Shown: positions 47,395 through 58,700 of the stretch, piece by piece | Layout: the number at the start of each line of letters is the position of its first letter | How positions within the stretch are numbered: the first letter of the stretch is position 1 | DNA from: Nemertoderma westbladi | Taxonomy: Eukaryota > Xenacoelomorpha > Nemertodermatida > Nemertodermatidae | Assembly: GCA_032718475.1 (NCBI GenBank) | Contig: JAUCBJ010000055.1 | Span: 1-64,000, forward strand | Direction: 5' to 3' | DNA: 64,000 bases | Made by a program: the position numbers and the translations under genes | The notes under the pieces: generated by a model | The model's database searches: none | What the model saw: only the letters and a program-made list of their open reading frames with translations | Told to the model about the DNA's origin: nothing

Positions 47395-49606
47395 TTTAGC
47401 AGTACAGCAGTAACCGGTAGCCTGATATAGTAAACCCTGTAAAGCCTGTTTTGCAATTACTGAAACTAAAAAACTAAAATTTGAAGCACTGACTGACTGC
47501 AAGACTGACTCTTCCATCTGATTGATGCTATTATCAACGATCGTCTAAAATGGCGGCAACAGTGGATCGCGAAAGATCGCGATTAGAGTTAACCAGCACA
47601 TCGGATACCGATACTTTTGAAACCGCCGATACCGGTACCGATACCGGATTTGTAAATTATGAAGAATGGTTTGTACCGGATCTGAAGGCCGAATTAACTA
47701 GACTTGGTATGGAAACAACTGGTTCAAGAAACGATTTTGTACAGCGACTACATGAACACGCGCAGGTACGCTTTGTTAGGGAATCATGTACAAGTAGGCC
47801 TACGGGTACTGGTAGACGGAACTCTGCCCCAGGAAAGTACCAAAATCTAGACCTACGCCTACCGGTACCCAGCCCATCTCCAGCCCCTATTTCCTATAGG
47901 CCTATACCTATAGGATCAGTCAACATCAGCGGTGACGATCCACTGATAGCGGATGTCGGCGTCGGAAGTCCGGATGACTCCTATGTCAACAAATTCGAGG
48001 TCGCAGTGCCGCTGAATGACACCGTCACATTCTCTCGTAATAATGTTTCGGATACAGACAGCGAAAGCGGCGACGAAATGATGACTCAACATGCATATCC
48101 AGATCCACATTCCAATGTTGCTACACAGCCTACAAACTACATAGATCTAGACCAGAGGATGAAAACACTGGAGCTACAATGGGGACAGTTGCTTAAAACC
48201 AATAGGAACAATATGAAGATAATATCGAAACTACAGGATCGCGTACATTTACTGGAAGAAGGCAACAATACTTCAAACGATAATAATATGGACAACAAAC
48301 AAGAAAGTCAGGAGCAAAGTAAGTTAACCTTAACTCCTGGAAATGCAAATGGGACGCAAACAGATCTACCCAACTACGATACGGTTAGTGAAGTAGACCT
48401 GCTGTCGAATAAGACTCAATCAGAGGAGACAAAGGTCGATGGAAATCAATCGGTAGTAGAGTTGCCTATAGACTCGCAACAGGCTGAGGTGAATACCGGT
48501 ATTTAGCAGTACAGCAGTAACCGGTAGCCTGATATAGTAAACCCTGTAAAGCCTGTTTTGCAATTACTGAAACTAAAAAACTAAAATTTGAAGCACTGAC
48601 TGACTGCAAGACTGACTCTTCCATCTGATTGATGCTATTATCAACGATCGTCTAAAATGGCGGCAACAGTGGATCGCGAAAGATCGCGATTAGAGTTAAC
48701 CAGCACATCGGATACCGATACTTTTGAAACCGCCGATACCGGTACCGATACCGGATTTGTAAATTATGAAGAATGGTTTGTACCGGATCTGAAGGCCGAA
48801 TTAACTAGACTTGGTATGGAAACAACTGGTTCAAGAAACGATTTTGTACAGCGACTACATGAACACGCGCAGGTACGCTTTGTTAGGGAATCATGTACAA
48901 GTAGGCCTACGGGTACTGGTAGACGGAACTCTGCCCCAGGAAAGTACCAAAATCTAGACCTACGCCTACCGGTACCCAGCCCATCTCCAGCCCCTATTTC
49001 CTATAGGCCTATACCTATAGGATCAGTCAACATCAGCGGTGACGATCCACTGATAGCGGATGTCGGCGTCGGAAGTCCGGATGACTCCTATGTCAACAAA
49101 TTCGAGGTCGCAGTGCCGCTGAATGACACCGTCACATTCTCTCGTAATAATGTTTCGGATACAGACAGCGAAAGCGGCGACGAAATGATGACTCAACATG
49201 CATATCCAGATCCACATTCCAATGTTGCTACACAGCCTACAAACTACATAGATCTAGACCAGAGGATGAAAACACTGGAGCTACAATGGGGACAGTTGCT
49301 TAAAACCAATAGGAACAATATGAAGATAATATCGAAACTACAGGATCGCGTACATTTACTGGAAGAAGGCAACAATACTTCAAACGATAATAATATGGAC
49401 AACAAACAAGAAAGTCAGGAGCAAAGTAAGTTAACCTTAACTCCTGGAAATGCAAATGGGACGCAAACAGATCTACCCAACTACGATACGGTTAGTGAAG
49501 TAGACCTGCTGTCGAATAAGACTCAATCAGAGGAGACAAAGGTCGATGGAAATCAATCGGTAGTAGAGTTGCCTATAGACTCGCAACAGGCTGAGGTGAA
49601 TACCGG
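47395..49606 (+). repeat. Tandem duplication, 1107-bp unit, at the LINE 5' end
   Basis: Unit 1 is 47395-48501 and unit 2 begins at 48502. Both start TTTAGCAGTACAGCAGTAAC. The encoded 316-residue stretches are the same, and I found no base differences by eye. The unit length is an exact multiple of three, yet unit 1 ends in a stop (TAG at 48504) because the frame runs into the 5' UTR of unit 2. Confidence 0.9.
47550..48506 (+). pseudogene. Truncated duplicate of LINE ORF1
   Basis: It encodes the same N-terminal 316 residues as ORF1 at 48657, including the SAP-like motif and the coiled coil, then reaches a stop created at the duplication junction. It lacks the esterase and the repeat region. 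It could be translated as a short Gag-like fragment from the full-length RNA, but it is a by-product of the duplication. Confidence 0.8.
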
Positions 49607-51005
49607 ACCCGAGGTAAGGGAACCGGAGCACCATGATAGCACCGAAGTTACAAATCAACCTAGCTCCCCTCCATTCACCGCACAAAATCCATCCAAATAC
49701 GAGGATATACGCTGCCTACTGGTGATGGACAGCAACAGAAAATATATATACCCCCGAAAAATACGTCGAGACGCCAAGATGGTACCGTGCTCCAAAGCGG
49801 CTCAAATAGAATCCGTATTAAAGTCCGCGTCGGACAAACACAAAAACATCGACTCTGTGTTTATATTAACCGGAACTAATGACTTCGACAAGGAGTCGGC
49901 CCATCAGGTGTGTAAATATATAGAAAATGGAGTAAAGTTTGCAAAGGAAACATGGCCGAGGTGTCATGTAGTTGTATCGTCGGTACTATGTAGAAAAGAC
50001 AAGGAGGTGGATAAACTAAATGAGTTGATCAGTGGAATAACGAGTAAGAATAACTGCACATATGTTGATCATTCGAACATTTTACTTACTCATTTATATG
50101 ACAATAAACACATTAAAGAAAGCAATATTCGCCTACTAGTGCGATCTATTATCGACAAGGTAAGACCGCAATCTGAGCGTGATCGAGCTCCTGATAATTC
50201 CACCACAGGCGACATTCCGACTCGACCGGTGATCTACTCGCGGCCAGCGCCGTGGCGGCTACCCAACGCGATGCCAACACATCAGGCGGGTCTCATACAG
50301 ACACCATACAACCCAAACAATGGTAACTCACGATTCAGACAGCCTCCGTCTTCAGCATATCAGCCGGGGACCGGGACAGGTTACTCGGAACTTCAGCGTG
50401 GTTCCTTCCTTGATCCACAGGGTGATTCCTACCCGGAACCTCAGCGTGGTTCCAACCCGGAACCTCGGCATGGTTCTTTCCCGGATCCTCAGCGGGGTTC
50501 CTACCATGAACCTAAGCGTGGTTCCTATCGTGAACCTCAGCGTGGTTCCTACCGTGAACCTCAGTATGGTTCCTACCTGGAACCTCAGCATGGTTCCTAC
50601 CCTAAACATCAGCGTGGTTCCTCCCATGAACTCGAGCCTCATTCCTACCCGGAACCTCAGCGTGGTTCCTACCCGGAACCCCAGCGTGGTCCCTACCCGG
50701 AACCTCAGCGTGGTTCCTACCCGGAACCCCAGCGTGGTCCCTACCCGGAACCTCAGCGTGGTTCTTACCCTGAACCTCAGCGTGGTTCCTTCCATGATCC
50801 CGAGCCTCATTCCTTCCCGGAACCTCATCGTGGTTCCCAACCGGAACCTCAGCCAGGATCGTACCCAAAACCTCAGCCGAGTGCCATCCGACAGTCCAAG
50901 GTACAGTCAACAGTTCTAGTGGATACCACTCTTAGTAAACCTACCGGGTGCAATAAACGCGTAATAGGGGCTTTAATACATTTTTTACAGGCAATAGATG
51001 CCTGA
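48657..51005 (+). CDS. LINE ORF1: SAP motif, coiled coil, SGNH esterase, PEPQRGSY repeats
   Basis: 782 residues. Residues about 37-72 (FVPDLKAELTRLGMETTGSR, then an Asn-Asp-Phe-Val helix) match the SAP nucleic-acid-binding motif. A short coiled coil follows at about 200-235. Residues about 355-505 resemble an SGNH/GDSL esterase: VMDSN (block I serine), LTGTND (block III) and YDNKH (block V Asp and His). Esterase domains are known in ORF1 of CR1-type LINEs. Residues about 580-740 are imperfect 10-residue repeats of PEPQRGSY type, encoded by 30-bp DNA repeats. ORF1 proteins bind the LINE RNA into particles. The start is the first ATG after the duplicated 5' UTR; ORF2 begins 82 bases after the stop. 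Confidence 0.85.
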   Translation: MAATVDRERSRLELTSTSDTDTFETADTGTDTGFVNYEEWFVPDLKAELTRLGMETTGSRNDFVQRLHEHAQVRFVRESCTSRPTGTGRRNSAPGKYQNLDLRLPVPSPSPAPISYRPIPIGSVNISGDDPLIADVGVGSPDDSYVNKFEVAVPLNDTVTFSRNNVSDTDSESGDEMMTQHAYPDPHSNVATQPTNYIDLDQRMKTLELQWGQLLKTNRNNMKIISKLQDRVHLLEEGNNTSNDNNMDNKQESQEQSKLTLTPGNANGTQTDLPNYDTVSEVDLLSNKTQSEETKVDGNQSVVELPIDSQQAEVNTGPEVREPEHHDSTEVTNQPSSPPFTAQNPSKYEDIRCLLVMDSNRKYIYPRKIRRDAKMVPCSKAAQIESVLKSASDKHKNIDSVFILTGTNDFDKESAHQVCKYIENGVKFAKETWPRCHVVVSSVLCRKDKEVDKLNELISGITSKNNCTYVDHSNILLTHLYDNKHIKESNIRLLVRSIIDKVRPQSERDRAPDNSTTGDIPTRPVIYSRPAPWRLPNAMPTHQAGLIQTPYNPNNGNSRFRQPPSSAYQPGTGTGYSELQRGSFLDPQGDSYPEPQRGSNPEPRHGSFPDPQRGSYHEPKRGSYREPQRGSYREPQYGSYLEPQHGSYPKHQRGSSHELEPHSYPEPQRGSYPEPQRGPYPEPQRGSYPEPQRGPYPEPQRGSYPEPQRGSFHDPEPHSFPEPHRGSQPEPQPGSYPKPQPSAIRQSKVQSTVLVDTTLSKPTGCNKRVIGALIHFLQAIDA

Positions 51006-51087
51006 ATCAATATATTATTTATGCATACAAACACCCCAATTAAACCACAATGACTAAAATACAGCATTCAATATTTTAAATATTTTT

Positions 51088-54000
51088 ATGGTAATATTAT
51101 TATTCACACTGACTAAAGATACTATATTAGTTAATGACTCAATCAGCATTTGTGATATTGATTTTAATTTGAGCAACTACATGTATAATCAATTATTTTT
51201 CATATTTACAGAATCTCTAATATTATCATACTTAACAGCAATTTTTATGCTTTTATTAATATCAATGTATACAAATTATATTAAGATAACATTATTAATC
51301 GTTATTTTGACATCATTTGTGATTTTACTAGCAGTATTCTATATCTTAATTTGTACTGTAATTGCACTAGTACTACTTGCGTTTTTACCTATTGCAATAT
51401 TATACGCGTACACAATAATAAATAATTACTTAAAATACAGTCGTCACAGGGGGAAGGGCAGAATTCACTATTTCAAGTTTACCCGCAACGACAAATATAG
51501 ATACCGTATGATCAGAATTATTTTCAGTTTGATAATTATATATTTTGTTCAAATAAACAATGTGAAATTACTATTTGGCCGTCACGGGAGCAGATCCGCG
51601 GCATGTAACTCTGAAAATGTTAAACAATATTTTAATATTATAAATGCTTACTTAATTTTCTCCAGATTTATGTGGTCTGATCCTCAATTCAATAACAAAA
51701 GCAAAAACATTATCTTACAAATACTTGCAGTTCAGATAATAACTCCAAATAGCATATCCTATATAATGTACAATTACAACTCTAACAACATTATTGCATT
51801 TTACATAGCTACCAAACAGCCACATACAAGAAACTATACGTACTTAATAAACAAAAATAAAATAAACAGACAACTACTATATTGTATCTTAAAATCTAAT
51901 ATTGCATGTATTCAACTGTACAGACGTACATTACTAGACCTTGTGATAATTATTTCTCTTACTGTTAACGCATTACTATTACGATCCGGAGATATTCACC
52001 CAAACCCAGGACCGACTGTAGATAAGAACACAGGACAGTCAACCAAAAATGACCCCATACAGGACATACGGACATACTTAAATCAAAATCAAAATGGTCT
52101 CATTCTTCTACAAATTAATGCAAGAAGCTTAATAAAACATATCGACGAATTACGCCTTGCTTTGCTGGGATCCAGGAATGTTATAGTGTCAGTGACTGAA
52201 ACGTGGCTCAAACGACATAACAGTGACAAACCAGTCACAATTCCGGGATACAATTTATACCGCAAGGATAGGAGAAATAGGAAAGGCGGGGGGGTTCTAA
52301 CCTATGTTCCAGCTAATTTGCAAAGTAGAATTAGGAATGACATTAAATCTACAAACATAGAATCAATATGGATAGAAATAGATGACCATTTAATATGTAC
52401 ACTTTACAAACCACCAAAATATAATAATGCAACATTCTTTCCCAAATTTTCGGAGGAAATTGAAAATGCCCAAATCTTGGAACCAAATAAATGTATTGTC
52501 ATACAGGGGGATTTAAATATCAATATATTAGCTAAAACAAATCCAAAACAAAAAACGCTATTTGATATCCTTAACTTATATAATTTAACTTTAACTAACA
52601 CTACCAAACCAACAAGAACAACAAAAAAATCATCAACTTTAATAGACTTAGTTATCACTAATATAGACCTAAGAAAGATAACAGCAAACGAAGTTTTCCC
52701 GTGTGAATTTTCCGATCACGATTATACTTTAATCAAAATAGACTACAAACTAAGGACTGCAAAAAATGACAGTAAACAGTGGGTAGAATACAGAGATTAC
52801 TCTAGTTTTGAAGAATCTAGATTCATATCAGACATAGCGAAAATTTACTGGGGGAATTTCTATAGTCAAAACAATATCAATCTACAATTCGAAATATTTG
52901 AACAACTAATAATACAAATTTTAAATAGGCATGCACCAATAAAACGTAAATTAATAACTAACAAAAAAATAAAAAATTATAAAAATGACGATTGGTCAAC
53001 ACTTGAATTGGAACAATTACGCACAAAAAAGTATAACAAATTTCTAGAATGGCGAAGAAACAAGACAAATGCAAACTATTCAGAATACAAATTACTACGA
53101 AATAAATTCAACAATCTAAATGCAAAATTAAAAAATTCTTATATTAAACACAAATATATTGAAGCAAAAGACAGTAAATCTAGATGGCAATTAATAAATA
53201 AAATCTTAAACAACAAAAGAAAACAGTCGAAAATAAATTGCATTAAAAATCTAGGAACACTAACAACAAATAAGAAAAAAATTGTAGAAATATTTAATAG
53301 AACTTATATCGAACTAGGAAATTTTTTCAAAAATGTTAGCGTTGATGCAAATATGAAAACACTTGGAGTAACGGTAGTAGGAACAAACATTAAGGATACT
53401 TTCTCCTTCCAATGTATAACATCATCAGACGTATACAACATCATAAATAATTTAAATGCGAAAAAATCCAGTGGACCATCTTTAATACCGATAAAAATTA
53501 TCAAGAATATAGCCCCGCATATAACATATCAATTAACTTACATATTAAATCAATGTATCACCAAGTCACTTTTTCCAGACAAACTAAAACTTGTAAATAT
53601 CACTCCCATATTTAAATCAGGTGATCCACATGAACCAACAAATTACAGACCTATCGCAATGACTACGCCATTTGCTAAAATATTTGAACGAGTACTTTAT
53701 AATCAAATTATACATTATATAAATAAACACAAAATAATTTATTCTAAGCAATTTGGATTCCGAAAAGGGTTTTCAACTGTTGACGCACTAACATATCTCT
53801 CAGAATCCTGGAGAAAAAAGCTTGACGAAAATAATTACATTGCAATAGCATTCCTGGATCTCAGCAAGGCCTTCAACTCAGTAAACCGACAAATATTACT
53901 ACACAGACTTGCAACGTTAGGTTTTCATTCCACATCTCAACTTCTTATAAAAAATTATTTGACTGATAGACGACAAAGAGTAAAACTAGAAAACTCAACA

Positions 54001-54996
54001 TCACCATGGTTAACGGAAATCTGTGGCCTACCACAAGGAACAATACTGGCACCACTTCTCTTCACATTGTATACAAACAACATACCAGATACAGCAAAAT
54101 CTTCAACTATCATTCAATACGCAGACGATACAGTAATATACACTACAGGCACAAATCCACAGCTGGCTGCAAAATTACTACAAAACGAAATTATACTATT
54201 AAACAAAACATTTGTGCAACATCACTTGAAACTGAACCACTCCAAGACTGAATTCTTACTACTATCACCAAAACAACAGACATCAACTGACTTCAATACA
54301 GACGAAATAAATCTTGACATAGGAACAAAAGATCCGATCTCACAATCAACCACGGTTAAATACCTAGGAGTAGAATTAGATAAAAAACTACAATGGCACC
54401 ATCATATAACTAAAACAATACAGAAAATGACACTCAGTATATCTTGCCTCCGCTCAATAAAGGGACAACTAACAATAAAAACAAAATTACAACTACTAAA
54501 AGCACTAACATTGCCGTACCATCTTTACTGTAACCAACTATTAGTCCCACTACATGATAAATACGGACACAAGGAAATACTATACAAATTTGAAAAAGTA
54601 CAAAATTACGCACTACGAACTATCTTTGGGAAACGGATTAGGGACTCAACAGGAACTGAACTACGAGAAAAAGCCAAAATACCAACCCTAAAAGCTGTAA
54701 GAGAATATTTCGGATTAATATACTTTTTTAAATACATAAACAACCTATCAGAACCATTTAAAGCATTAGACCATCCTTTTTTACCCAAAATAAACATTAG
54801 ACTAAACAATCGAACAAAAAACATAATCATACCTAAAACTAGAAACAGATACGGACATGAAAGTTTACTCGTGAATCTTATAAAATTATGGAATGCACTA
54901 CCAATTAAAATAAAAGAAATTACAAAACTAAAATATTTCAAAACAAAGTTAAAAAAACAGTTCCTATCGAAATATAGCCATGAGGATGCAACCTAG
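51088..54996 (+). CDS. LINE ORF2: membrane N-terminus, 2A-like motif, endonuclease, reverse transcriptase
   Basis: 1302 residues. Residues about 30-125 and 145-165 form several hydrophobic segments of membrane-span length, unusual for a LINE. A hydrophobic stretch then leads to GDIHPNPGP (51988-52014), a 2A-like motif that would skip the peptide bond at residues 308/309. APE endonuclease follows: INARSL, VTETWL, QGDLNIN, IDLVITN and SDHDYTL. Reverse transcriptase shows KKSSGPSLIP, NYRPIAM, FGFRKGFST, FLDLSKAFNSV, GLPQGTILAPLLF and the catalytic YADDT (54118-54132), then a C-terminal domain. No stop interrupts it. ORF2 normally nicks target DNA and primes reverse transcription there. 2A-like sequences are reported in some APE-type LINEs; the multi-pass segment ahead of one is what stands out. 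Confidence 0.85.
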   Translation: MVILLFTLTKDTILVNDSISICDIDFNLSNYMYNQLFFIFTESLILSYLTAIFMLLLISMYTNYIKITLLIVILTSFVILLAVFYILICTVIALVLLAFLPIAILYAYTIINNYLKYSRHRGKGRIHYFKFTRNDKYRYRMIRIIFSLIIIYFVQINNVKLLFGRHGSRSAACNSENVKQYFNIINAYLIFSRFMWSDPQFNNKSKNIILQILAVQIITPNSISYIMYNYNSNNIIAFYIATKQPHTRNYTYLINKNKINRQLLYCILKSNIACIQLYRRTLLDLVIIISLTVNALLLRSGDIHPNPGPTVDKNTGQSTKNDPIQDIRTYLNQNQNGLILLQINARSLIKHIDELRLALLGSRNVIVSVTETWLKRHNSDKPVTIPGYNLYRKDRRNRKGGGVLTYVPANLQSRIRNDIKSTNIESIWIEIDDHLICTLYKPPKYNNATFFPKFSEEIENAQILEPNKCIVIQGDLNINILAKTNPKQKTLFDILNLYNLTLTNTTKPTRTTKKSSTLIDLVITNIDLRKITANEVFPCEFSDHDYTLIKIDYKLRTAKNDSKQWVEYRDYSSFEESRFISDIAKIYWGNFYSQNNINLQFEIFEQLIIQILNRHAPIKRKLITNKKIKNYKNDDWSTLELEQLRTKKYNKFLEWRRNKTNANYSEYKLLRNKFNNLNAKLKNSYIKHKYIEAKDSKSRWQLINKILNNKRKQSKINCIKNLGTLTTNKKKIVEIFNRTYIELGNFFKNVSVDANMKTLGVTVVGTNIKDTFSFQCITSSDVYNIINNLNAKKSSGPSLIPIKIIKNIAPHITYQLTYILNQCITKSLFPDKLKLVNITPIFKSGDPHEPTNYRPIAMTTPFAKIFERVLYNQIIHYINKHKIIYSKQFGFRKGFSTVDALTYLSESWRKKLDENNYIAIAFLDLSKAFNSVNRQILLHRLATLGFHSTSQLLIKNYLTDRRQRVKLENSTSPWLTEICGLPQGTILAPLLFTLYTNNIPDTAKSSTIIQYADDTVIYTTGTNPQLAAKLLQNEIILLNKTFVQHHLKLNHSKTEFLLLSPKQQTSTDFNTDEINLDIGTKDPISQSTTVKYLGVELDKKLQWHHHITKTIQKMTLSISCLRSIKGQLTIKTKLQLLKALTLPYHLYCNQLLVPLHDKYGHKEILYKFEKVQNYALRTIFGKRIRDSTGTELREKAKIPTLKAVREYFGLIYFFKYINNLSEPFKALDHPFLPKINIRLNNRTKNIIIPKTRNRYGHESLLVNLIKLWNALPIKIKEITKLKYFKTKLKKQFLSKYSHEDAT
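51988..52014 (+). other. 2A-like ribosome-skipping motif in LINE ORF2
   Basis: It reads GDIHPNPGP after a hydrophobic stretch (LVIIISLTVNALLLRS). Canonical 2A is D-V/I-E-x-NPGP; here the Glu is His. If active it would release a 308-residue membrane-rich protein from a 994-residue endonuclease-RT. Confidence 0.6.
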
Positions 54997-55261
54997 CGGA
55001 TTTGCACCTGTGACTGCCGCCAATTAATAGAACATTATTTATTATACTGTAGATGTAATGTAATAATGATTGTACTGTAGGCCTACTCGATTCCTCATAC
55101 TGTATATTTGTACTGTACACGGTGCAGCCTAGCTGTTACCTGGAACCCTGTGACGCTTATTTGCTTATAATTATCAGTAAATACTGTATGTATTAACTGC
55201 CTCGTGCAAATATATATTTGAATGAGTTTTTAGCAAATAAAAGAGATATAATAATAAAAAA
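54997..55261 (+). other. 3' UTR and tail of the CR1/L2-type LINE
   Basis: Noncoding. It ends in AAATAAAAGAGATATAATAATAAAAAAA, a simple A-rich tail, immediately before BEL sequence resumes. Confidence 0.7.
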
Positions 55262-55798
55262 ACCCTAATTCTACCGCTAGCTTTCCATAATGTCACCATA
55301 GTAACACCCACACTAGAATTAGAAGCAAGTTAAAAAGAACAATAGAAAGCTTGCCCCATTGCATAGCATAAGGAATAAATAGCACACTGCTAGTATCCAA
55401 GGATACATAACAAAACGTGACATTCTGGAAGGCGCTGACTAACAGATAAATGGCTTGTATGCGTACAATTTGTGACATTTGTATGGAATTTGTGTGTTTA
55501 TAGGCGAATGTTACTACTAAAAGTGTGTTTACAGTAGCAAGTCGCAATTGTGAAAGTAACCCTAACTCTCCAGAAAGAACCTGAAGTGAATCCAAGCCTT
55601 TGGGACGGACAGGCGAGTGACTTGTGCCGATTATCATTGTCATTGTGTAGCTACAACGTTGGCGAAAACACAGTGACGACGGTACATCGGCGCTGAGAAT
55701 CTCGTACTGTCCGGGGGCTGAGACGGGGAGTAGGCAGCGACGCCCGCTAGCGTAAAACACATAAACTATTATCATATTAATAAACTCGTATAACCGAT
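55262..55798 (+). other. Noncoding spacer (part 2) between pol and ORF3 of the giant element
   Basis: It is homologous to about 18271-18780 of copy 2 and starts with CCCTAATTCTACCGCTAGC. It ends in a purine-rich CCGGGGGCTGAGACGGGGAG stretch about 75 bases before the ORF3 start. No gene is seen. Confidence 0.65.
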
Positions 55799-58700
55799 AT
55801 GACGGAGTTGATAGAAGATGATCTTGGTATCAGGGAGAGATATACTCTACCTTTACAAGAGTTTGTTGATAGCTTGATACGCAGTGATGCTAGTCCAACT
55901 ACTACGGAGGACGATGGTCGTTATATTGAACCACCAATGTCCCAGGAGCAACTTACGCGTGAATTAGACTATCGAAAATTCACCGCTCATTACACGAATC
56001 GTGATGGTACATATATGGACTTTCTCACTACTGGTCATCCTATCGACTTACACGATACGAACGATGTAGACACCGAAAGGGAAATGGTTTTATTTAAATA
56101 CCATGCCCAACGTAGTCGTAACGATAAACCGAGAATAGAACACGAGAACTCTATTCGGAACCGACTCGAAAGAGAGGATGTTGAAGAACCAGATAAGCGC
56201 AGCAACTTCAACGAGTATCTGGAATTCTTGAGAGAAACATATCTCAATATTGCCAGTTAACAAAACCTAGAAACTCGATATCCTCAAGGTATACATCATG
56301 ACCCTATGATGGAACTCAAACGACTCTATTTCACCATGATGTATCTTACCTCCGATCGCCCGCTGCCTGTTATACCGGATAGTTTCGAACAGATGGAGGA
56401 ATATTGTAAAACTGGCGAACGATCACCCGCGTTTCCCCTGCAGGATGTGCGTCTTTGGTATTATTGCGATGAATGCCCTAGACCCAATCAGCATACGGAA
56501 AGACATAAACATCCGAGGAGACGTTGCGCTAAACACAGCTTTACGCGATATTCAAGTTTCAAGTTTCAAGAGAAACTTGTTTGACGTATCCCCTGCGCTT
56601 GTTCGGCTCAAACGATCCTTGAATAAACCGATGATCAGAGTTCCGGAATACTCGGTCAGACCTCCTCATGCCTTGGTAAGGCCTCAAATGCTTGATCCTA
56701 ATAGTATAACGGATCCCCCTGAACTGTATGCAATGTTTAAAGATCTTATGTTGCCCGAACAATTAATCGGCGGCACTCCAGTGGTGGGTTCGCTAGATAT
56801 TCGCCAACCTTATTTAGCCGGATTGGGACGCGGCCATATAATATCGCCGTTTAATCCATACAACCGTCCAGGTTTAACTCCGATCCAACCCGTTACCGAA
56901 GTCGAAGAGAGTGTTGTACGAAATGCGTTAGAAGCCATTCGACAGAAAATTGGTAAAGGAACTTATGATTTTCTAGAGAAACGCAAATTGCAGCAACAAG
57001 TACAAGCGGTTAAAGAATTAGCTTTACCCCAATTTGATAGAGAAATACAGAACCTCGAAGAAGACATTGAGCGTGGACGAACTTATTCTCTACACGAGTT
57101 CCTCGACGAGCGTTTACAGCAACGGGCGGAAGAAATTCAGATGGAGGAGAAACATCTTGAAATAGATGAGAGAGAAGAAGCAGCTTTAGCCCAGCCAGAA
57201 GCGCAAGTCCTTATGACAGATCTCCATTCTAAAACTATTATCCACCCATTTATGGTTCCCCATTTCGGAGACAAACTCTTCACCAAAGTACAGCCTCAAC
57301 CGGTTAATGTTAACCTCCAATCTCAAGAGCTTATCGCTGACGCTCCCATGTTGCAACGTCCGCCGATCGAGGCCGCTCGTGTAGATGGTATACTCGTCGA
57401 ACCTCCGGACAATAGAGCCGATCTTGTCCGTCGTATGGTACACGAAGTTAACATGCATGCTAGACCTTTACCGAATTCATTTTATGGAATTAAAGATCAT
57501 CCTTATTATATCAATCTAGCTCAATATTATACGATAAAGCCTGAAGATCCTACACATTGTCTGAAGTTTCTACCACTAATAAATCCTTTAGATCTTGTCG
57601 AACTCGAACAACTACAGAAACATCTGGATCAATTAGTGAAAGTAAACTCATTTCATAAACCTTATAATGTTTCCAGAATAGAAAAAGAGACAATAACTCC
57701 GTATAATCTCGATGGATTTATTAAAACTCGATTAGTTCATTGGAATCTCGATGTACTCTTCGAGGAGGAAAGAATACAACGATATGGAGATGCGGAAACA
57801 TATTCTACACAATATTTAAAGTATAAAGATCTACCTAATGCTAACGAGTGCGCTATCTTGTGGCATCCAGTGGGAATGACTTTAGAAAACGCCACTAAAG
57901 AATGGAATGAGACTCTTAACGTTATCGAGATGTACGGAGTTGTCACTTACGATAACGAAGGTAGCGTTCCGGTTGGAGAACTTGGAACCACGCGTATGAT
58001 CCATATACGAGGGCTTGCTGGTTCCACCCATGTATTTACTCGAGCGTGTTCCGATGTGATCGATTATTCTTTCGAGACCCTTACCGAGATTCAAAAGAAA
58101 CTCCGACACGGTCAACTCGAACTTGCGCAACAATACGTCATCGACACCGAGCGCAAACCGGCTATGGGCATAGATGGATCGATGTTACCACAGCCCGTAC
58201 TCGAGATGTTATTCAACGAAAGAATCATTAAAATTGGCTCAGCTGTTTATGGAGATCTCCAAAATGACTTTCGAAACATGGAGAATATCCCATATCCTTT
58301 TGTTGATACGCAGCTAATTGCTCCCTGGGCAGAAGGCCGAGGTTTCTTTCGTACAATATATATGGATACACCCAGTGACATCACTAAAGTCCAACGAACC
58401 TCCATCGGACATCTTGCCTTTCAAGAATATGGATGGAACTTCAAGGTCGGAAATCCTATTAAATACCAACAAGTATACGGAGATCATTATTCTCGTTTAT
58501 ACTTTGATGGACCACTAACTGCACCTGGTGCCGTGTATAGCTTTATGAGTGTTCCTCTTCGTCCATCTTTAGCTATATACACGATCTTTGAAAACTCCGC
58601 ACTTGCCGGTTGGCTAGCCGATGTGTGCAGTCGTACCATACGCGCTCATCCCTTGATGCTTGGAACCAAACTCGCCAAGCTAGATGAACACAATAAATTC

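Larger units (their letters stand above)
47340..55261 (+). mobile_element. CR1/L2-type LINE, nearly intact, inserted in the BEL spacer
   Basis: It sits between ATTACCC (47333-47339) and a poly-A-like tail followed by ACCC (55262-55265). Copy 2 shows the uninterrupted site ATTACCCTAATTCTACC near 18271. It holds ORF1 (48657-51005), ORF2 (51088-54996) and a 3' UTR ending in ATAATAAAAAAA. The first 1107 bp of its body are present twice in tandem. The target duplication is at most about 4 bp. Both full ORFs are open, which suggests a recent insertion. Confidence 0.85.

Noticed and set aside
50320-50919. Repeat ORFs in other frames over the LINE ORF1 tail
   Set aside because: They are by-products of the 30-bp PEPQRGSY DNA repeats. 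The ORF1 frame runs on from the esterase and is the real one.
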